A DNA stretch of 64,000 nucleotides from the NCBI GenBank assembly GCA_019750135.1, contig JAIEOV010000022.1:124001-188000 (forward strand), given 5' to 3'. The notes beneath the pieces are model-generated. The model was not told the origin of the DNA and searched no databases. It saw only the letters and a program-made list of their open reading frames with translations. The first letter of the stretch is position 1, and each line of letters starts with the position of its first letter. Position numbers and translations under genes: made by a program. Of this stretch, positions 45,256 to 56,307 are shown piece after piece. Source of the stretch: Reyranella sp. (lineage in GTDB: Bacteria > Pseudomonadota > Alphaproteobacteria > Reyranellales > Reyranellaceae).

Positions 45256-46116
45256 GTGGTCGACAATACCCGCGGCATCCTCGCGATGTCGGCGGCGGTC
45301 GTGGTCTTCATTTTCAACGATGCGCTGATCAAGCTCGCCGCCGAGAGCGTGCCGGCAGTCCAGGCGATCGGCGTGCGCGGCATCTTCGCGACGCTATGGT
45401 GTACGCTCGCCCTGCTGGTCACCGGCACCTGGCGGAAACTGCGCTGGGCGGCCAACCCACGCATCGTCTTTCGCGGCGTGCTCGAGGCGGGCTCGGCGAT
45501 CTTCTACCTGATCGCGCTGTTCCAGATCCCCTTTGCCATCGCCAATGCGGTCAATCTCTCCACGCCGGTGATCCTGACGGTGCTCGCCGTGCTGGTGCTG
45601 AAGGAGAAGGTGCGCTGGCGGCGCTGGAGCGCCGTCATCATGGGCTTCGTGGGCGTGCTGCTGGTGATCCAGCCTCATCCCGGCGATCTAAATGCATGGA
45701 CTTGGCTTGCCCTGCTGGGCACGGCGATCGGCTGTGCGCGCGACATCATCGTGCGCTTCCTCCCCGTGGGCGTGCCGACGCTGGTCGTGTCCTTCACCTC
45801 GGCCCTGGTCGTCGCCGTGGTGGGCTGCGCCTGGGCCCTGGTCGAAGGCTGGCAGCCGATGAGCGGCCAGGCGCTCGGCTACATGCTCGGTTCGTCGCTG
45901 CTGCTGGCGATGGGTTACCAGTTCGTGGTCGTCGCCCTGCGTTCGGGCGGCGAGTTCTCGGTGATCGGCGCCTTCCGCTACGGCTCGATCCTGTGGGCGC
46001 TCGCCATCGGCTATGTCGTCTGGGGCGAGGTGCCCAACGCGCTGGCGATGACCGGCATCGCCGTGATCGTCGGGTCAGGCCTCTACATCCTGCACCGCGA
46101 GCGCGTGCGGCACTGA
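45256..46116 (+). CDS. DMT/EamA family transporter
   Basis: A GTG start at 45256 gives 286 residues with ten predicted helices in two EamA halves. MSAAVVVFIFNDALIKLAAE opens the first half and VVSFTSALVVAVVGCAWALV begins the second. These 10-TMS transporters export or import amino acids, drugs or nucleotide precursors; the substrate is unknown. The 46119-46273 palindrome begins 3 bases after its stop. Confidence 0.85.
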   Translation: MVDNTRGILAMSAAVVVFIFNDALIKLAAESVPAVQAIGVRGIFATLWCTLALLVTGTWRKLRWAANPRIVFRGVLEAGSAIFYLIALFQIPFAIANAVNLSTPVILTVLAVLVLKEKVRWRRWSAVIMGFVGVLLVIQPHPGDLNAWTWLALLGTAIGCARDIIVRFLPVGVPTLVVSFTSALVVAVVGCAWALVEGWQPMSGQALGYMLGSSLLLAMGYQFVVVALRSGGEFSVIGAFRYGSILWALAIGYVVWGEVPNALAMTGIAVIVGSGLYILHRERVRH

Positions 46117-46118
46117 GT

Positions 46119-46273
46119 CTTGCCGGACCGCGGGCCTCCAGGCCCGCTCATTGCTGGGAGCGCGCCACTCCGTGGCGCTCATAGGCTGTTGAAGCAAAGA
46201 TGCGCCACAGAGTGGCGCGCTCCCAGCAAAGACGAAGAACATGAGCGGGCCTGGAGGCCCGCGCTCCGGCAAG
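46119..46273. repeat. 155-base nested palindrome built of two repeat modules
   Basis: Outer arms of 33 bases (46119-46151 and 46241-46273) pair with one mismatch and contain GCGGGCCTCCAGGCCCGC. Inner arms of 27 bases (46152-46178 and 46202-46228) also pair with one mismatch and contain GCTGGGAGCGCGCCACTC. It lies between convergent genes. The outer and inner modules recur singly at 51214 and 60061. Confidence 0.8.
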
Positions 46274-46274
46274 A

Positions 46275-47018
46275 TTACCGCGCCACCCACTTCTCGTAGT
46301 CGGCTGCCACCTCATCGACGGCGGTGTCGAAGAAACGCTTCCCGTGCTCGGGCGTCGCCTGGTTGGGATCGGAGCCGATGCGACCGTCAGGAAACACCCG
46401 GCGGTAATCCTCGGCGTCGGCGAACGAACCGTTGGGGGCGATCCGGGGCTCCATGTCCTTGCGCTGTATCGTCTCCGGATACTTGTACCAGGTGAGCGCC
46501 ACCTCCGAGGCGGTGGCATGGCTGCCTTCGCCGCTGGGATAGAGCTCCTTCTGCAGTGCCCGGATGCCCGGCCCGTCCCACCAGTTGCGCAGCGCGCACT
46601 TGATCGACGGCTGGTTGGACATGCGCTCCATCGAGCGCTCGGCGTAGACCTCGGAGAAGGCGGCCGTCACGGTCGCGATGTTGCCGCCATGGCCGTTGAC
46701 GAAGAAGAAGCGGGTGAAGCCGTGCCGCGCCAGCGACACCACGGTATCGCGCACCACGGCGATCAGGGTGGTCGGCCGCAAGGTCACCGAGCCGGCGAAG
46801 GCCAGGTGATGCTGCGCCATGCCGACCGAGATGGTCGGCGCCACCAGCGCGCCCACCTTCTCGCCGGCGCCGCGCGCGATCATCTCGGCGGTGAGGGCGT
46901 CGGTGCCGATCAGGCCGGTGGGCCCGTGCTGTTCGGTCGACCCGATCGGGATCATGATGCCGGTCTTGGTCTTGAGATAGTCGTCGACGAACTGCCAAGT
47001 CTTGAGCTGAAGCTGCAC
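46275..47018 (-). CDS. Creatininase family amidohydrolase-like protein
   Basis: GTG 47018 (VQLQLKTWQFVDDYL) has GAGGAG about 10 bases upstream and starts where family members start; ATG 47063 would add 15 Pro-rich residues. Metal-site and structural motifs are IPIGSTEQHGPTGLIGTDA, FVNGHGGNIATV and the GEGSHATASEVA segment. Creatininase relatives hydrolyse creatinine, formamides (MftE, ArfB-like riboflavin enzymes) or others. No pathway partner is nearby, so the substrate is open. Confidence 0.85.
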   Translation of the reverse strand: MQLQLKTWQFVDDYLKTKTGIMIPIGSTEQHGPTGLIGTDALTAEMIARGAGEKVGALVAPTISVGMAQHHLAFAGSVTLRPTTLIAVVRDTVVSLARHGFTRFFFVNGHGGNIATVTAAFSEVYAERSMERMSNQPSIKCALRNWWDGPGIRALQKELYPSGEGSHATASEVALTWYKYPETIQRKDMEPRIAPNGSFADAEDYRRVFPDGRIGSDPNQATPEHGKRFFDTAVDEVAADYEKWVAR

Positions 47019-47324
47019 GAAATGAAACTCCTCGGGGTTTGGCGGAGGATGCGTCGGCGGCATGGATCAGTCCAGCCGGCAGAACGCCCGCGCCTGCGGA
47101 CCTCTACGGTACGAAAAAACTCCGGAAAACGACGACGTGCCGCGCTGACCGAAGTTCTTGACGGTAAGACACTAAAATGGGTGGCGGAAATGTCCGAAAC
47201 ACCGCGGGGTCGAAAAAAGGCCCCAAATACCGCGACTTTTTGGGGGCCGAATTCGGACAGGTCGGATCTGTCTTAATTCATCCGAATTCCGACCCGCCAC
47301 TCTACGCGACCCGCGAACCCTGAG
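47019..47324. other. 306-base intergenic region upstream of the creatininase-family gene
   Basis: The stretch is AT-richer than its neighbours. It holds an intrinsic terminator (47213-47248) for the upstream thioredoxin-domain gene and a small hairpin GACAG/CTGTC (47256-47272). A promoter for the creatininase gene should lie nearer its start, but I cannot point to a convincing one. No ORF of note is seen. Confidence 0.5.
47213..47248 (-). terminator. Intrinsic terminator after the YyaL-type gene
   Basis: On the minus strand GGCCCCCAAA, a short loop, TTTGGGGCC and then TTTTTT form a classical terminator. It is 77 bases downstream of the stop at 47325. This is the clearest U-tract terminator in the window. 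Confidence 0.75.
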
Positions 47325-49348
<2,024 letters not shown>

Positions 49349-49352
<4 letters not shown>

Positions 49353-50506
49353 GCCGGCTGTTCTCCGAGGTTGCCTTCGCTGTTGATGACCAGAACGCGG
49401 GAATGGCGGTCGAGTTTCAACGCCTTGAAGGTAGTCTCGTCGGTGCAGACCCGCGTTAGGCCCGCCATGCCGGCGCAGCCCGATGGGCCAGACGTGATCG
49501 CGGCATCGCCGTTCAGCGGATGCGCGAGCAGCCGGCGGGCCGGCAGGACCTGGTCCTCCTCGATGGTCATGAACCAGTCGGTGGCCTCGCCGACCACCGG
49601 CCAGGTGATGGGCGAGATCTCGCGGCAGGCGAGGCCGCCCATCACCGTGTCGGCATTGCCGCTGGCGAGCGTGGGCTTGCCGGCACGATTGCTCTGGAAC
49701 CAGCAATCCGCGCTCTCGGGCTCGACGACGATGAAGGTCGGCCGCGTCGGCAGCACGGCCCACAGGTACCCGATCACCGCGGCCGCCAGCCCGCCGACGC
49801 CGGCCTGCACGAAGACATGGGTCGGCGCCTGCTGCCACTGCGTGACGGCTTCGTGCGCCAGCACGCAATAGCCGCGCATCACGTCGCGCGGCGCCTTGTC
49901 GTAGCCGTCCCACGACGTGTCGGAGATGATCGTCCAGCCGTTCTCCTGCGAGCGGCGCTTGCACTTGGCGACGGCGGTGTCGTAGTCGCCGTCGACGCGG
50001 ATCACCTCGGCGCCGCGGGCGCGGATCGCCGCTTCCTTCTCGGCCGAGGTGAACTTGGGCAGGAAGATCACACAGCGGTTGCCGAACAGCTTGGCGCCGG
50101 CGGCTACCGAGCGGCCGTGGTTGCCCGAGCTTGCGGTCGAGAACACGAAAGGGCGCGTGACCTCCTTGTGCCGGCCGTTCATGACGTCGGCGAAGCTCGC
50201 ACTGGTGTGGTGGGCGTCGCCGACGGCGCTCGACAGCGCGTTGTAGACGGCGATGACGCCGCCCAGCGCCTTGAAGGCGCCGAAGCCGAAGCGCTGGCTC
50301 TCGTCCTTGACGCGGATCTCGCCCAGGCCGAGCCGCTCGGCCAGCGCTGGCAGCGTAACCAGCGGCGTCGGCACGTGCTTGGGGCACTGCTTCAATTCTT
50401 CGCAGAGCTCGGCAATCCCGTTGGGATTGACCACATATTGCTGGTCGCGGCCGAATTTCAGGGTTTTCGCGGCGCGCGGGTTCTTTTCAAGCCAGGGCGT
50501 AACCAT
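49349..50506 (-). CDS. Diaminopropionate ammonia-lyase-like PLP enzyme
   Basis: The 385-residue fold-type II PLP protein has the cofactor Lys79 in [14 protein letters not shown], the phosphate-loop-like [13 protein letters not shown] and [11 protein letters not shown]. These match the DpaL (YgeX) group, which turns 2,3-diaminopropionate into pyruvate and ammonia. A C-terminal [12 protein letters not shown] fits the same. Other threonine-dehydratase-like activities are possible. It is divergent from the DUF6489 gene by 66 bases. Confidence 0.82.
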
Positions 50507-50572
50507 GGCCGGTCATAGCATGGCCGGCCGGGCCGATATCGCCTAAGCTTGGGGCCAAACGGAGAGAAAAGC

Positions 50573-50830
50573 ATGAAGGTGAACGTCGAAGTGACCTGCA
50601 CGCCCGAGGAGGCGCGCGCCTTCTTCGGCCTGCCCGACATCAAGCCGATGCAGGACCGCATCATGACCGAGATCGAGGAGCGCCTGCGCTCCAGCCTGGG
50701 CGCCATGAACCCCGAGACGGTGTTCAAGACCTGGCTGCCCGCCTCCATGCAAGGTGTGGAGCAGATGCAGCAGATCCAACAGGCGTTCTGGTCCCAGCTC
50801 GCCAACATCGCCACCGGCAAGAAGGAATGA
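50573..50830 (+). CDS. DUF6489-like small protein
   Basis: ATG 50573 has GGAGAG upstream and gives 85 residues: VNVEVTCTPEEARAFFGLPD, then a helical stretch rich in Gln/Met (MQGVEQMQQIQQAFW). The N-terminus fits my memory of DUF6489, a family of unknown function. The next gene starts 3 bases later, so they should be co-transcribed. Confidence 0.7.
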   Translation: MKVNVEVTCTPEEARAFFGLPDIKPMQDRIMTEIEERLRSSLGAMNPETVFKTWLPASMQGVEQMQQIQQAFWSQLANIATGKKE

Positions 50831-50833
50831 ACG

Positions 50834-51208
50834 ATGAGCGAGCGTGAGAAGCCAGGTGATCCCAAGCCATACTACGAAGCTCACGTCTTCTGCTGCACCA
50901 ACCGCCGGCTAGCCGGCCATCCGCGCGGCTGCTGCGCGGAGAAGAACGGCGAAGCGTTGCGCGATCACATGAAGGCCAAGGCCAAGGCGCTGGGCCTGAA
51001 GAACGTGCGCATCAACAACGCCGGCTGTCTCGACCGCTGCGAGCTCGGACCGACGATGGTGATCTATCCGGAAGGCGTCTGGTACGCCTGCGTCACCAAG
51101 GAAGACGTCGACGAGGTGCTGGAGAAGCACCTGGTGCAGGGCGGCCGCGTCGAGCGCCTGATGCTGCAGACCGCCGACAAGCTGCCGAGCGATCGCGCGG
51201 GGCGGTAA
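50834..51208 (+). CDS. Thioredoxin-like [2Fe-2S] ferredoxin
   Basis: The 124-residue protein carries clustered Cys: HVFCCTN, RGCCAEKNGEALRDH, and the later GCLDRCELGPTMVIYP. This fits the thioredoxin-fold 2Fe-2S ferredoxins (NuoE/Shethna-like). It could be an electron carrier or sensor. It ends just before the 51214-51276 palindrome. Confidence 0.83.
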   Translation: MSEREKPGDPKPYYEAHVFCCTNRRLAGHPRGCCAEKNGEALRDHMKAKAKALGLKNVRINNAGCLDRCELGPTMVIYPEGVWYACVTKEDVDEVLEKHLVQGGRVERLMLQTADKLPSDRAGR

Positions 51209-51213
51209 TCATC

Positions 51214-51276
51214 AAGGGAGCGCGGGCCTCTGGCCCGCATCATGATCATGAGCGGGCCAGAGGCCCGCGCTCCCTT
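51214..51276. repeat. Palindromic repeat, GGGCCT module
   Basis: Perfect 25-base arms (51214-51238 and 51252-51276, core GGGAGCGCGGGCCTCTGGCC) flank ATCATGATCATGA, itself nearly palindromic. It separates the convergent ferredoxin and HAD genes; the HAD stop begins inside its last two bases. Same module as the outer arms at 46119-46273. Confidence 0.85.
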
Positions 51277-51994
51277 ATTCCACCAGTTCGCCCAGGCGCT
51301 TGATGATCCGGGTCGGCCTCGCCGTGGCGGTCGCCGGCACGCCGGCGTCGAACGGGTCGTACCAGACGCCGCACATGCCGAGCTTCTGCGGCGCCACGAC
51401 TTCCCATTCGTAGTTGTCGCCGACCATCCAGGCGTCGCAGGCTTCGCAGCCGAGGCGCTCCAGGGCATGCCGGTAGACGGCGAGCTCCGGCTTGCCCTGG
51501 CCGAACTCGCCCTCGATCTGGATGTGCTCGAAGCGATGCTCGAGGTCGAAGCGCTCGATCTTGGCGCGCTGGGTCGCCGAGGCGCCGTTGGTGACCAATG
51601 CCAGCTTCACGCCGGCCTGGCGCAGCGCATCGACCGTGGCGTGGGCGTCGGGGTAGAGCCGGTATTCCTGGCGTCGCATCTCGGTGAAGGCGTCGGCGAT
51701 GCGATCGGCCAGCGCCTCGTCGTCGTAACCCAGCCGCGCCAGCGCGCGCCGGGTCGTCAGCCGCCGCGCGCCCGGGATGTCCAACCGCCACTTGGCGGCG
51801 GCGGCCTGGTCGATCCAGAGGCTGCGCGCTTCGTCCATCAACACGACGCGCACCCGTTCGACCGCTGCGTCGTCGGCGGTGCCGAGTGCCTCGGCGAAGG
51901 TCCCGAGCAGGCGGCGCCACGCCTCCTCCGGCTGGGCGTAGGCCCGGATCAGAGTGTCGTCGAGATCGAACAGGATCGCGCGGGGCAGGGGCAT
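51275..51994 (-). CDS. HAD family hydrolase
   Basis: The 239-residue protein has the motif I aspartates in ILFDLDDTLIRAYAQPE, motif II Thr/Ser in LALVTNGASATQRAK, and motif IV DAWMVGDNYEWEV. This fits the haloacid dehalogenase-like phosphatase group (PGP/pyrophosphatase-like). The substrate is unknown. It starts 5 bases after the lipoprotein gene stop on the same strand. Confidence 0.88.
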   Translation of the reverse strand: MPLPRAILFDLDDTLIRAYAQPEEAWRRLLGTFAEALGTADDAAVERVRVVLMDEARSLWIDQAAAAKWRLDIPGARRLTTRRALARLGYDDEALADRIADAFTEMRRQEYRLYPDAHATVDALRQAGVKLALVTNGASATQRAKIERFDLEHRFEHIQIEGEFGQGKPELAVYRHALERLGCEACDAWMVGDNYEWEVVAPQKLGMCGVWYDPFDAGVPATATARPTRIIKRLGELVE

Positions 51995-51999
51995 CCGGG

Positions 52000-53169
52000 T
52001 CAGTTCACCGGGCGCTGGAAGTTCGTCGGCGCCGGGCTCACCACCTGGCCCGGGCCGGCCTGCACGGCGATCACCGCCAGCGCGCGCTCCGAGCGGCCGT
52101 TGGGCAGGAAGCGGAAGATGCCGTCGATGCCCGACCAGCCGTTGGGATTGGTGATGGCCGCTTCCGAGAAGTCGCCGCCCTGCTTCAGGCGGGCGAGGTT
52201 CCCCGCCAGCGACACGCCGTCATAGGCGAGCGTCGCCAGTCGATGCGGCGGCCGGCCGTAGGTCGACAGGAACCGCCGCTCGAAGTCGGCCCGCTTGGCC
52301 GGGTCGGGCGCGGCATACCAGGCGCCGCGCAGCATGACTTCCTGGCCGATGTTGGGAACGTCCCACACGCCCGTACCGATGAACTGTGTGTTCTTGTTGT
52401 CGAGTCCCGCCGCCGCCAGCGCGGCCAGGGCTGTCGAGAGCCGCGGCGGCGCCACCGGCACCAGCACGGCGAGCTTGTCCTCGCCCCGCGACGCCTCGGC
52501 GAGGCGCCGGGCCGGCGTGTTGAGGTCGGCGCTGTTGGCGTCGAACAGCTCGACCGCCGCCACCTTGCCGCCGCGCATGGTGACCTGGCTCTCCATGGTC
52601 TGGACCATCTGCTGGCCGTAGGAGGTTTGCGGCGCGAAGGCGGCGAAGCGCTTGACGCCCGAATCGACGGCATAGTCGACGACCCGGCGGACCTGCGGCG
52701 GGGCGGCGATGCCCATGATCCAGACGCCGCGCTGGGCGGCCTGCTCGTCGTTGGAGAAGGAAATGACATTGGCCCCGCCCTGCGAGACCAGCGGCGCCAG
52801 CGCCGTGGCCGAGGTGCCGAACAGCGGTCCCAGCACCAGGGCGGCGCCTTCGGTGCGGGCCTTGCGGTAGGCCTCGACGGCCGTATCCGCCGTCTCGCCG
52901 CTGTCGTAGGCGGCCAGCGCCAAGTCCTTGGCACCGGTGTCGAATAGGGCCATTTCGGCGGCCTGCTGCAGGGATTGGCCGATCGGCGCGGCCCGGCCGC
53001 TGAGCGGCAGCAGGAGGGCAATGCGATACTTGCCCGAGGCCGTGACCGGCGAGCCGACCGATGCCGTGACGGTCGTGGACTGTCCGGCGGGCGTGCTAGT
53101 CTTGGGCGGCTCGCCGCAGGCCGCCAGCAGGAAGGCCATGGCGGCAAGCGCGAAGAGAGACTGGCGCAT
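52000..53169 (-). CDS. LpoA-like penicillin-binding protein activator (lipoprotein)
   Basis: The start at 53169 (MRQSLFALAAMAFLLAAC) gives 389 residues and a lipobox with Cys18. The mature protein is a type I periplasmic-binding fold (IALLLPLSGRAAPIGQSLQQ, then DTAVEAYRKARTEGAALVLG), which matches the C-terminal domain of LpoA. LpoA activates the peptidoglycan synthase PBP1a from the outer membrane; many alphaproteobacteria have this short form. It is divergent from rsmI, as yraM-rsmI in other bacteria. Confidence 0.82.
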   Translation of the reverse strand: MRQSLFALAAMAFLLAACGEPPKTSTPAGQSTTVTASVGSPVTASGKYRIALLLPLSGRAAPIGQSLQQAAEMALFDTGAKDLALAAYDSGETADTAVEAYRKARTEGAALVLGPLFGTSATALAPLVSQGGANVISFSNDEQAAQRGVWIMGIAAPPQVRRVVDYAVDSGVKRFAAFAPQTSYGQQMVQTMESQVTMRGGKVAAVELFDANSADLNTPARRLAEASRGEDKLAVLVPVAPPRLSTALAALAAAGLDNKNTQFIGTGVWDVPNIGQEVMLRGAWYAAPDPAKRADFERRFLSTYGRPPHRLATLAYDGVSLAGNLARLKQGGDFSEAAITNPNGWSGIDGIFRFLPNGRSERALAVIAVQAGPGQVVSPAPTNFQRPVN

Positions 53170-53201
53170 CGGCACGATACTCCGGCGAAAAACGGCTGCA
53201 G

Positions 53202-54098
53202 ATGGACGTGGACGAACGGTCACAAGCTAGCGATGGGCAGGCGCCGCGTAAACCGCCGCTGGCTGCCGGCCTGCATATTGTTGCCACGCCGATCGGCAAT
53301 ATGCGTGACATCACGCTGCGTGCGCTCGATGTCCTGCATGCGGCCGACCTGATCGCCTGCGAGGACACCCGCGTGTTCGCCAAGCTTGCCGGCCACTACG
53401 GTATTTCCGCACCCACCGTGGCCTACAGCGACGCTACCCAGGACGCCAATGAGCCGAAGATCGTGCGCGCCCTGGAGGCGGGCAAGCGGGTGGCCCTGGT
53501 GTCGGACGCCGGCATGCCGCTGATCTCCGATCCGGGTTATCGCCTGGTCCGCGCGGCCCTCGCCCGCGGCCTTGCCGTGACGTCGGCGCCCGGCGCCTCG
53601 GCCGTGCCGATGGCGCTGGCGCTGTCGGGCCTGCCGACTGATCGCTTCTTCTTCGGCGGCTTCCTGCCGGCGAAGGAGGGCGAGCGGCGGCGCGCCATCG
53701 GCGCGGTGGCGTCGCTGCCGGCGACCTTGGTGTTCTTCGAGGCGCCCCACCGGCTCGCCGCGTCGCTCGCCGATCTCGCCGAGCTTCTGGGGTCGCGCCC
53801 GGCCGCGGTGGCGCGCGAGCTCACCAAGCTGTTCGAGGAGGTGCGCCGCGGACCGCTCGACGAGCTTGCCGCGCATTACGCCAGGCACCCCGACATCAAG
53901 GGCGAGATCGCCGTCGTGATCGGCGCGCCGGGCGAGGATGCGGCACCCCAGGCCGGCGTGCTCGACGAAGCCTTGCGCACCGCGCTGGCCGGCGCCTCGG
54001 TCAAGGATGCGGCGGCCGAGGTCGCTGCCCGCTATGGCCTGAAGCGCCGCGAGGTCTATGCTCGGGCACTGGAGCTCAGACGCGAGGCCTCTTCATGA
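53202..54098 (+). CDS. rsmI: 16S rRNA 2'-O-ribose C1402 methyltransferase
   Basis: RsmI methylates the ribose of C1402 in the decoding centre. The 298-residue protein has GLHIVATPIGNMRDITLRAL, CEDTRVFAKLAGHYGI, and VSDAGMPLISDPGYRLVRAA, and PGASAVPMALALSGLP in the SAM-binding region. It overlaps the YraN start by 4 bases; lpoA-rsmI-yraN is a conserved grouping. Confidence 0.94.
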   Translation: MDVDERSQASDGQAPRKPPLAAGLHIVATPIGNMRDITLRALDVLHAADLIACEDTRVFAKLAGHYGISAPTVAYSDATQDANEPKIVRALEAGKRVALVSDAGMPLISDPGYRLVRAALARGLAVTSAPGASAVPMALALSGLPTDRFFFGGFLPAKEGERRRAIGAVASLPATLVFFEAPHRLAASLADLAELLGSRPAAVARELTKLFEEVRRGPLDELAAHYARHPDIKGEIAVVIGAPGEDAAPQAGVLDEALRTALAGASVKDAAAEVAARYGLKRREVYARALELRREASS

Positions 54099-54460
54099 CG
54101 ATCCAGGCGCGCCAGGCAGCCCATCGGTTGGGCCATGTCGCCGAATTGCGCGCCGTCTGGCGCCTGCGGCTCGCCGGCTACTCGGTGCTGGCGCGGCGCT
54201 ACAAGACCAAGCTCGGCGAGATCGACATCGTTGTACGGCGCGGCGGTGTGCTCGCCTTCGTCGAGGTCAAGGCGCGCGCCGATTTCACGACAGCCGCCGA
54301 CGCATTGGGCAGCCGCCAGTTCGGCCGCGTCGCCCGCGCGGCGAGCCTCTACCTGGCGCGCCATCCGCACTATGCCGCCCATTCGGTGCGCTTCGATGCG
54401 GTGCTGGTCGGCGGGCTGTGGCCGCGTCACCTTCCCGATGTGTGGCGGGCGCCGGAGTGA
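54095..54460 (+). CDS. YraN family (UPF0102) endonuclease-like protein
   Basis: The 121-residue protein contains GEIDIVVRRGGVLAFVEVKA, the family's E..D..EVK catalytic-type nuclease core. Biochemical role is unproven, but it belongs to the restriction-endonuclease-like fold. It follows rsmI with a 4-base overlap. Confidence 0.87.
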   Translation: MTIQARQAAHRLGHVAELRAVWRLRLAGYSVLARRYKTKLGEIDIVVRRGGVLAFVEVKARADFTTAADALGSRQFGRVARAASLYLARHPHYAAHSVRFDAVLVGGLWPRHLPDVWRAPE

Positions 54461-54475
54461 TGCCAGGAGTGATGC

Positions 54476-55309
54476 TTGGTCGCGACTGAAGGCAAGCTCG
54501 CGCGGCTCGGCGATCTCTGCGCCGGCGATGGACAGCGCCTCGACCTTCTCGAGGCGGCGCTGACCTTGAGCATGCTGCGGCGTACCGAACCGGTCGATCT
54601 CGCGCCGTTCCGCCAGCACGTCGCCTCGATGGCGTCCGACCTCGCGGACCTGGTGCGTCGCCGCGGCGCCTCGCCCGAGTCGCTCGCCGAGGTGATCGCC
54701 CGCTCGTACGGGTACCGCGGCGACACCGAGTCTTACGACGATCTGCAGAATGCCGACCTCGTGCGCGTCATCGAACGGCGCAAGGGCCTGCCGGTGGCGC
54801 TGTCGATCCTCTATCTCGATGTCGCCCGCCGCCAGGGCTGGGAGGCCGAGGGCCTGGCCTTCCCGGCGCACTTCCTGATCCGCATCGGCATCGACGGCGC
54901 GCGGCATGTCGTCGATCCGTTCCATGACGGCGTGGTGCGCGACGCCACCGACCTGCGCGGCCTGCTGCGCCAGGTGCTGGGCCCCGAGGCCGAGCTCAGT
55001 CCCCAGCATTTCGATTCCGTCTCGGACCGCGACGTGCTGTTGCGGCTCGAGAACAATGTCCGCCTGCGCCTCGCCAACCGCGAGGACTGGACGACCGCGG
55101 CGCAGTCGCTGGACCGCATGCTGGCGATTGCGCCGGACCGGCCGGAGCTGCTGTTCGAGGCCGGCCAGCTCAACGCGCGGCTGGACAAGCGGCGCGCTGC
55201 CATCGCCGCCTTCGAGCGTTTTCTCAGTCTCGACGGTCCCGCCGGCGATCCTGCCGTGCGCGAGCGCGTGTCGAGCCTGTTGCAGGATTTGCGCCGCGGT
55301 CTTAACTGA
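54476..55309 (+). CDS. SirB1 family protein (transglutaminase-like plus TPR)
   Basis: A TTG start (54476) behind AGGAGTGATGC gives 277 residues. The transglutaminase-like core shows in VIERRKGLPVALSILYLDVA and FLIRIGIDGARHVVDPFHDG. A TPR-like helical tail (DRMLAIAPDRPELLFEAGQ) follows. The family is named for SirB1; its function is unclear. It sits before gshB with no strong signal of shared transcription. Confidence 0.85.
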   Translation: MVATEGKLARLGDLCAGDGQRLDLLEAALTLSMLRRTEPVDLAPFRQHVASMASDLADLVRRRGASPESLAEVIARSYGYRGDTESYDDLQNADLVRVIERRKGLPVALSILYLDVARRQGWEAEGLAFPAHFLIRIGIDGARHVVDPFHDGVVRDATDLRGLLRQVLGPEAELSPQHFDSVSDRDVLLRLENNVRLRLANREDWTTAAQSLDRMLAIAPDRPELLFEAGQLNARLDKRRAAIAAFERFLSLDGPAGDPAVRERVSSLLQDLRRGLN

Positions 55310-55347
55310 TGTCGTGACGCACGTATGACCTGCAGGAATCACCGATC

Positions 55348-56307
55348 ATGAAGCTGAACGTCGCCATCCAGATGGACCATGTGTCGAGCATCGACATCGA
55401 TGGCGATTCGACCTTCGTGCTGGGCCTCGAGGCCGAGCGCCGCGGTTACACGGTCTGGCACTACACGCCGCCCGACCTGATCTTCCGCGACCGCAAGGTG
55501 CTGGCGCGCGCCCAGCCGATGAAGCTCAGGCGCGAGAAGGGCAACCATTTCACCCTGGGTGCGCCCGAGACGCTCGATCTCGCGACCCTGGACGTGGTGC
55601 TGCTGCGCCAGGATCCGCCGTTCGACATGTCCTACATCACGACCACCCACATCCTGGAGCACATCCATCCCAAGACCTTGGTGGTGAACGACCCGGCGAG
55701 CGTGCGCAACGCGCCGGAGAAGCTGTTCGTCACGCATTTCGACAACGTCATGCCGCCGACCCTGATCTCGTCCGACGCGCGCGCCATCCGCGAGTTCCGC
55801 GACGAGCACAAGGACATCATCCTGAAGCCGTTGTTCGGCAACGGCGGTGCCGGCGTGTTCCGGGTGAAGCCCGACGACGAGAACTTCAATTCGCTGCTGG
55901 AGATGTTCTCCCAGCGCAGCCGCGAACCGGTGATCGCCCAGCGCTACCTGCCGGCGGTGCGCAAAGGCGACAAGCGCATCATCCTGATCGACGGCAAGGC
56001 GGTCGGCGTCATCAACCGCGTGCCGGCCGAGGGCGAGGCGCGCTCGAACATGCATGTCGGCGGCGTTGCGGTGAAGGACATCCTGAGCAAGCGCGACCAG
56101 GAGCTGTGCGACATCATCGGCCCTGAGCTCGCCAAGCGCGGCCTGCTGTTCGTCGGCATCGACGTGATCGGCGACTATCTCACCGAGATCAACGTGACCT
56201 CGCCGACCGGGCTGCAGCAGATCAACCGCTTCGACGGCGTCTGCCTCGAGGCACAGATCTGGGACGCCATCGAGGCCCGCCATCAGGCAACACGGAGGAA
56301 CGGATGA
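55348..56307 (+). CDS. gshB: Glutathione synthase
   Basis: GshB ligates glycine to gamma-glutamylcysteine using ATP. The 319-residue ATP-grasp protein begins [20 protein letters not shown], and includes [35 protein letters not shown] (ATP site) and [20 protein letters not shown]. Length and order of motifs are typical. The ankyrin gene overlaps its stop (ATGA). Confidence 0.95.
   Translation: MKLNVAIQMDHVSSIDIDGDSTFVLGLEAERRGYTVWHYTPPDLIFRDRKVLARAQPMKLRREKGNHFTLGAPETLDLATLDVVLLRQDPPFDMSYITTTHILEHIHPKTLVVNDPASVRNAPEKLFVTHFDNVMPPTLISSDARAIREFRDEHKDIILKPLFGNGGAGVFRVKPDDENFNSLLEMFSQRSREPVIAQRYLPAVRKGDKRIILIDGKAVGVINRVPAEGEARSNMHVGGVAVKDILSKRDQELCDIIGPELAKRGLLFVGIDVIGDYLTEINVTSPTGLQQINRFDGVCLEAQIWDAIEARHQATRRNG

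Noticed and set aside
47161-47180. TTGACG followed by TAAAAT on the plus strand as a promoter
   Set aside because: The boxes are only 9 bases apart and no plus-strand gene follows; chance match.
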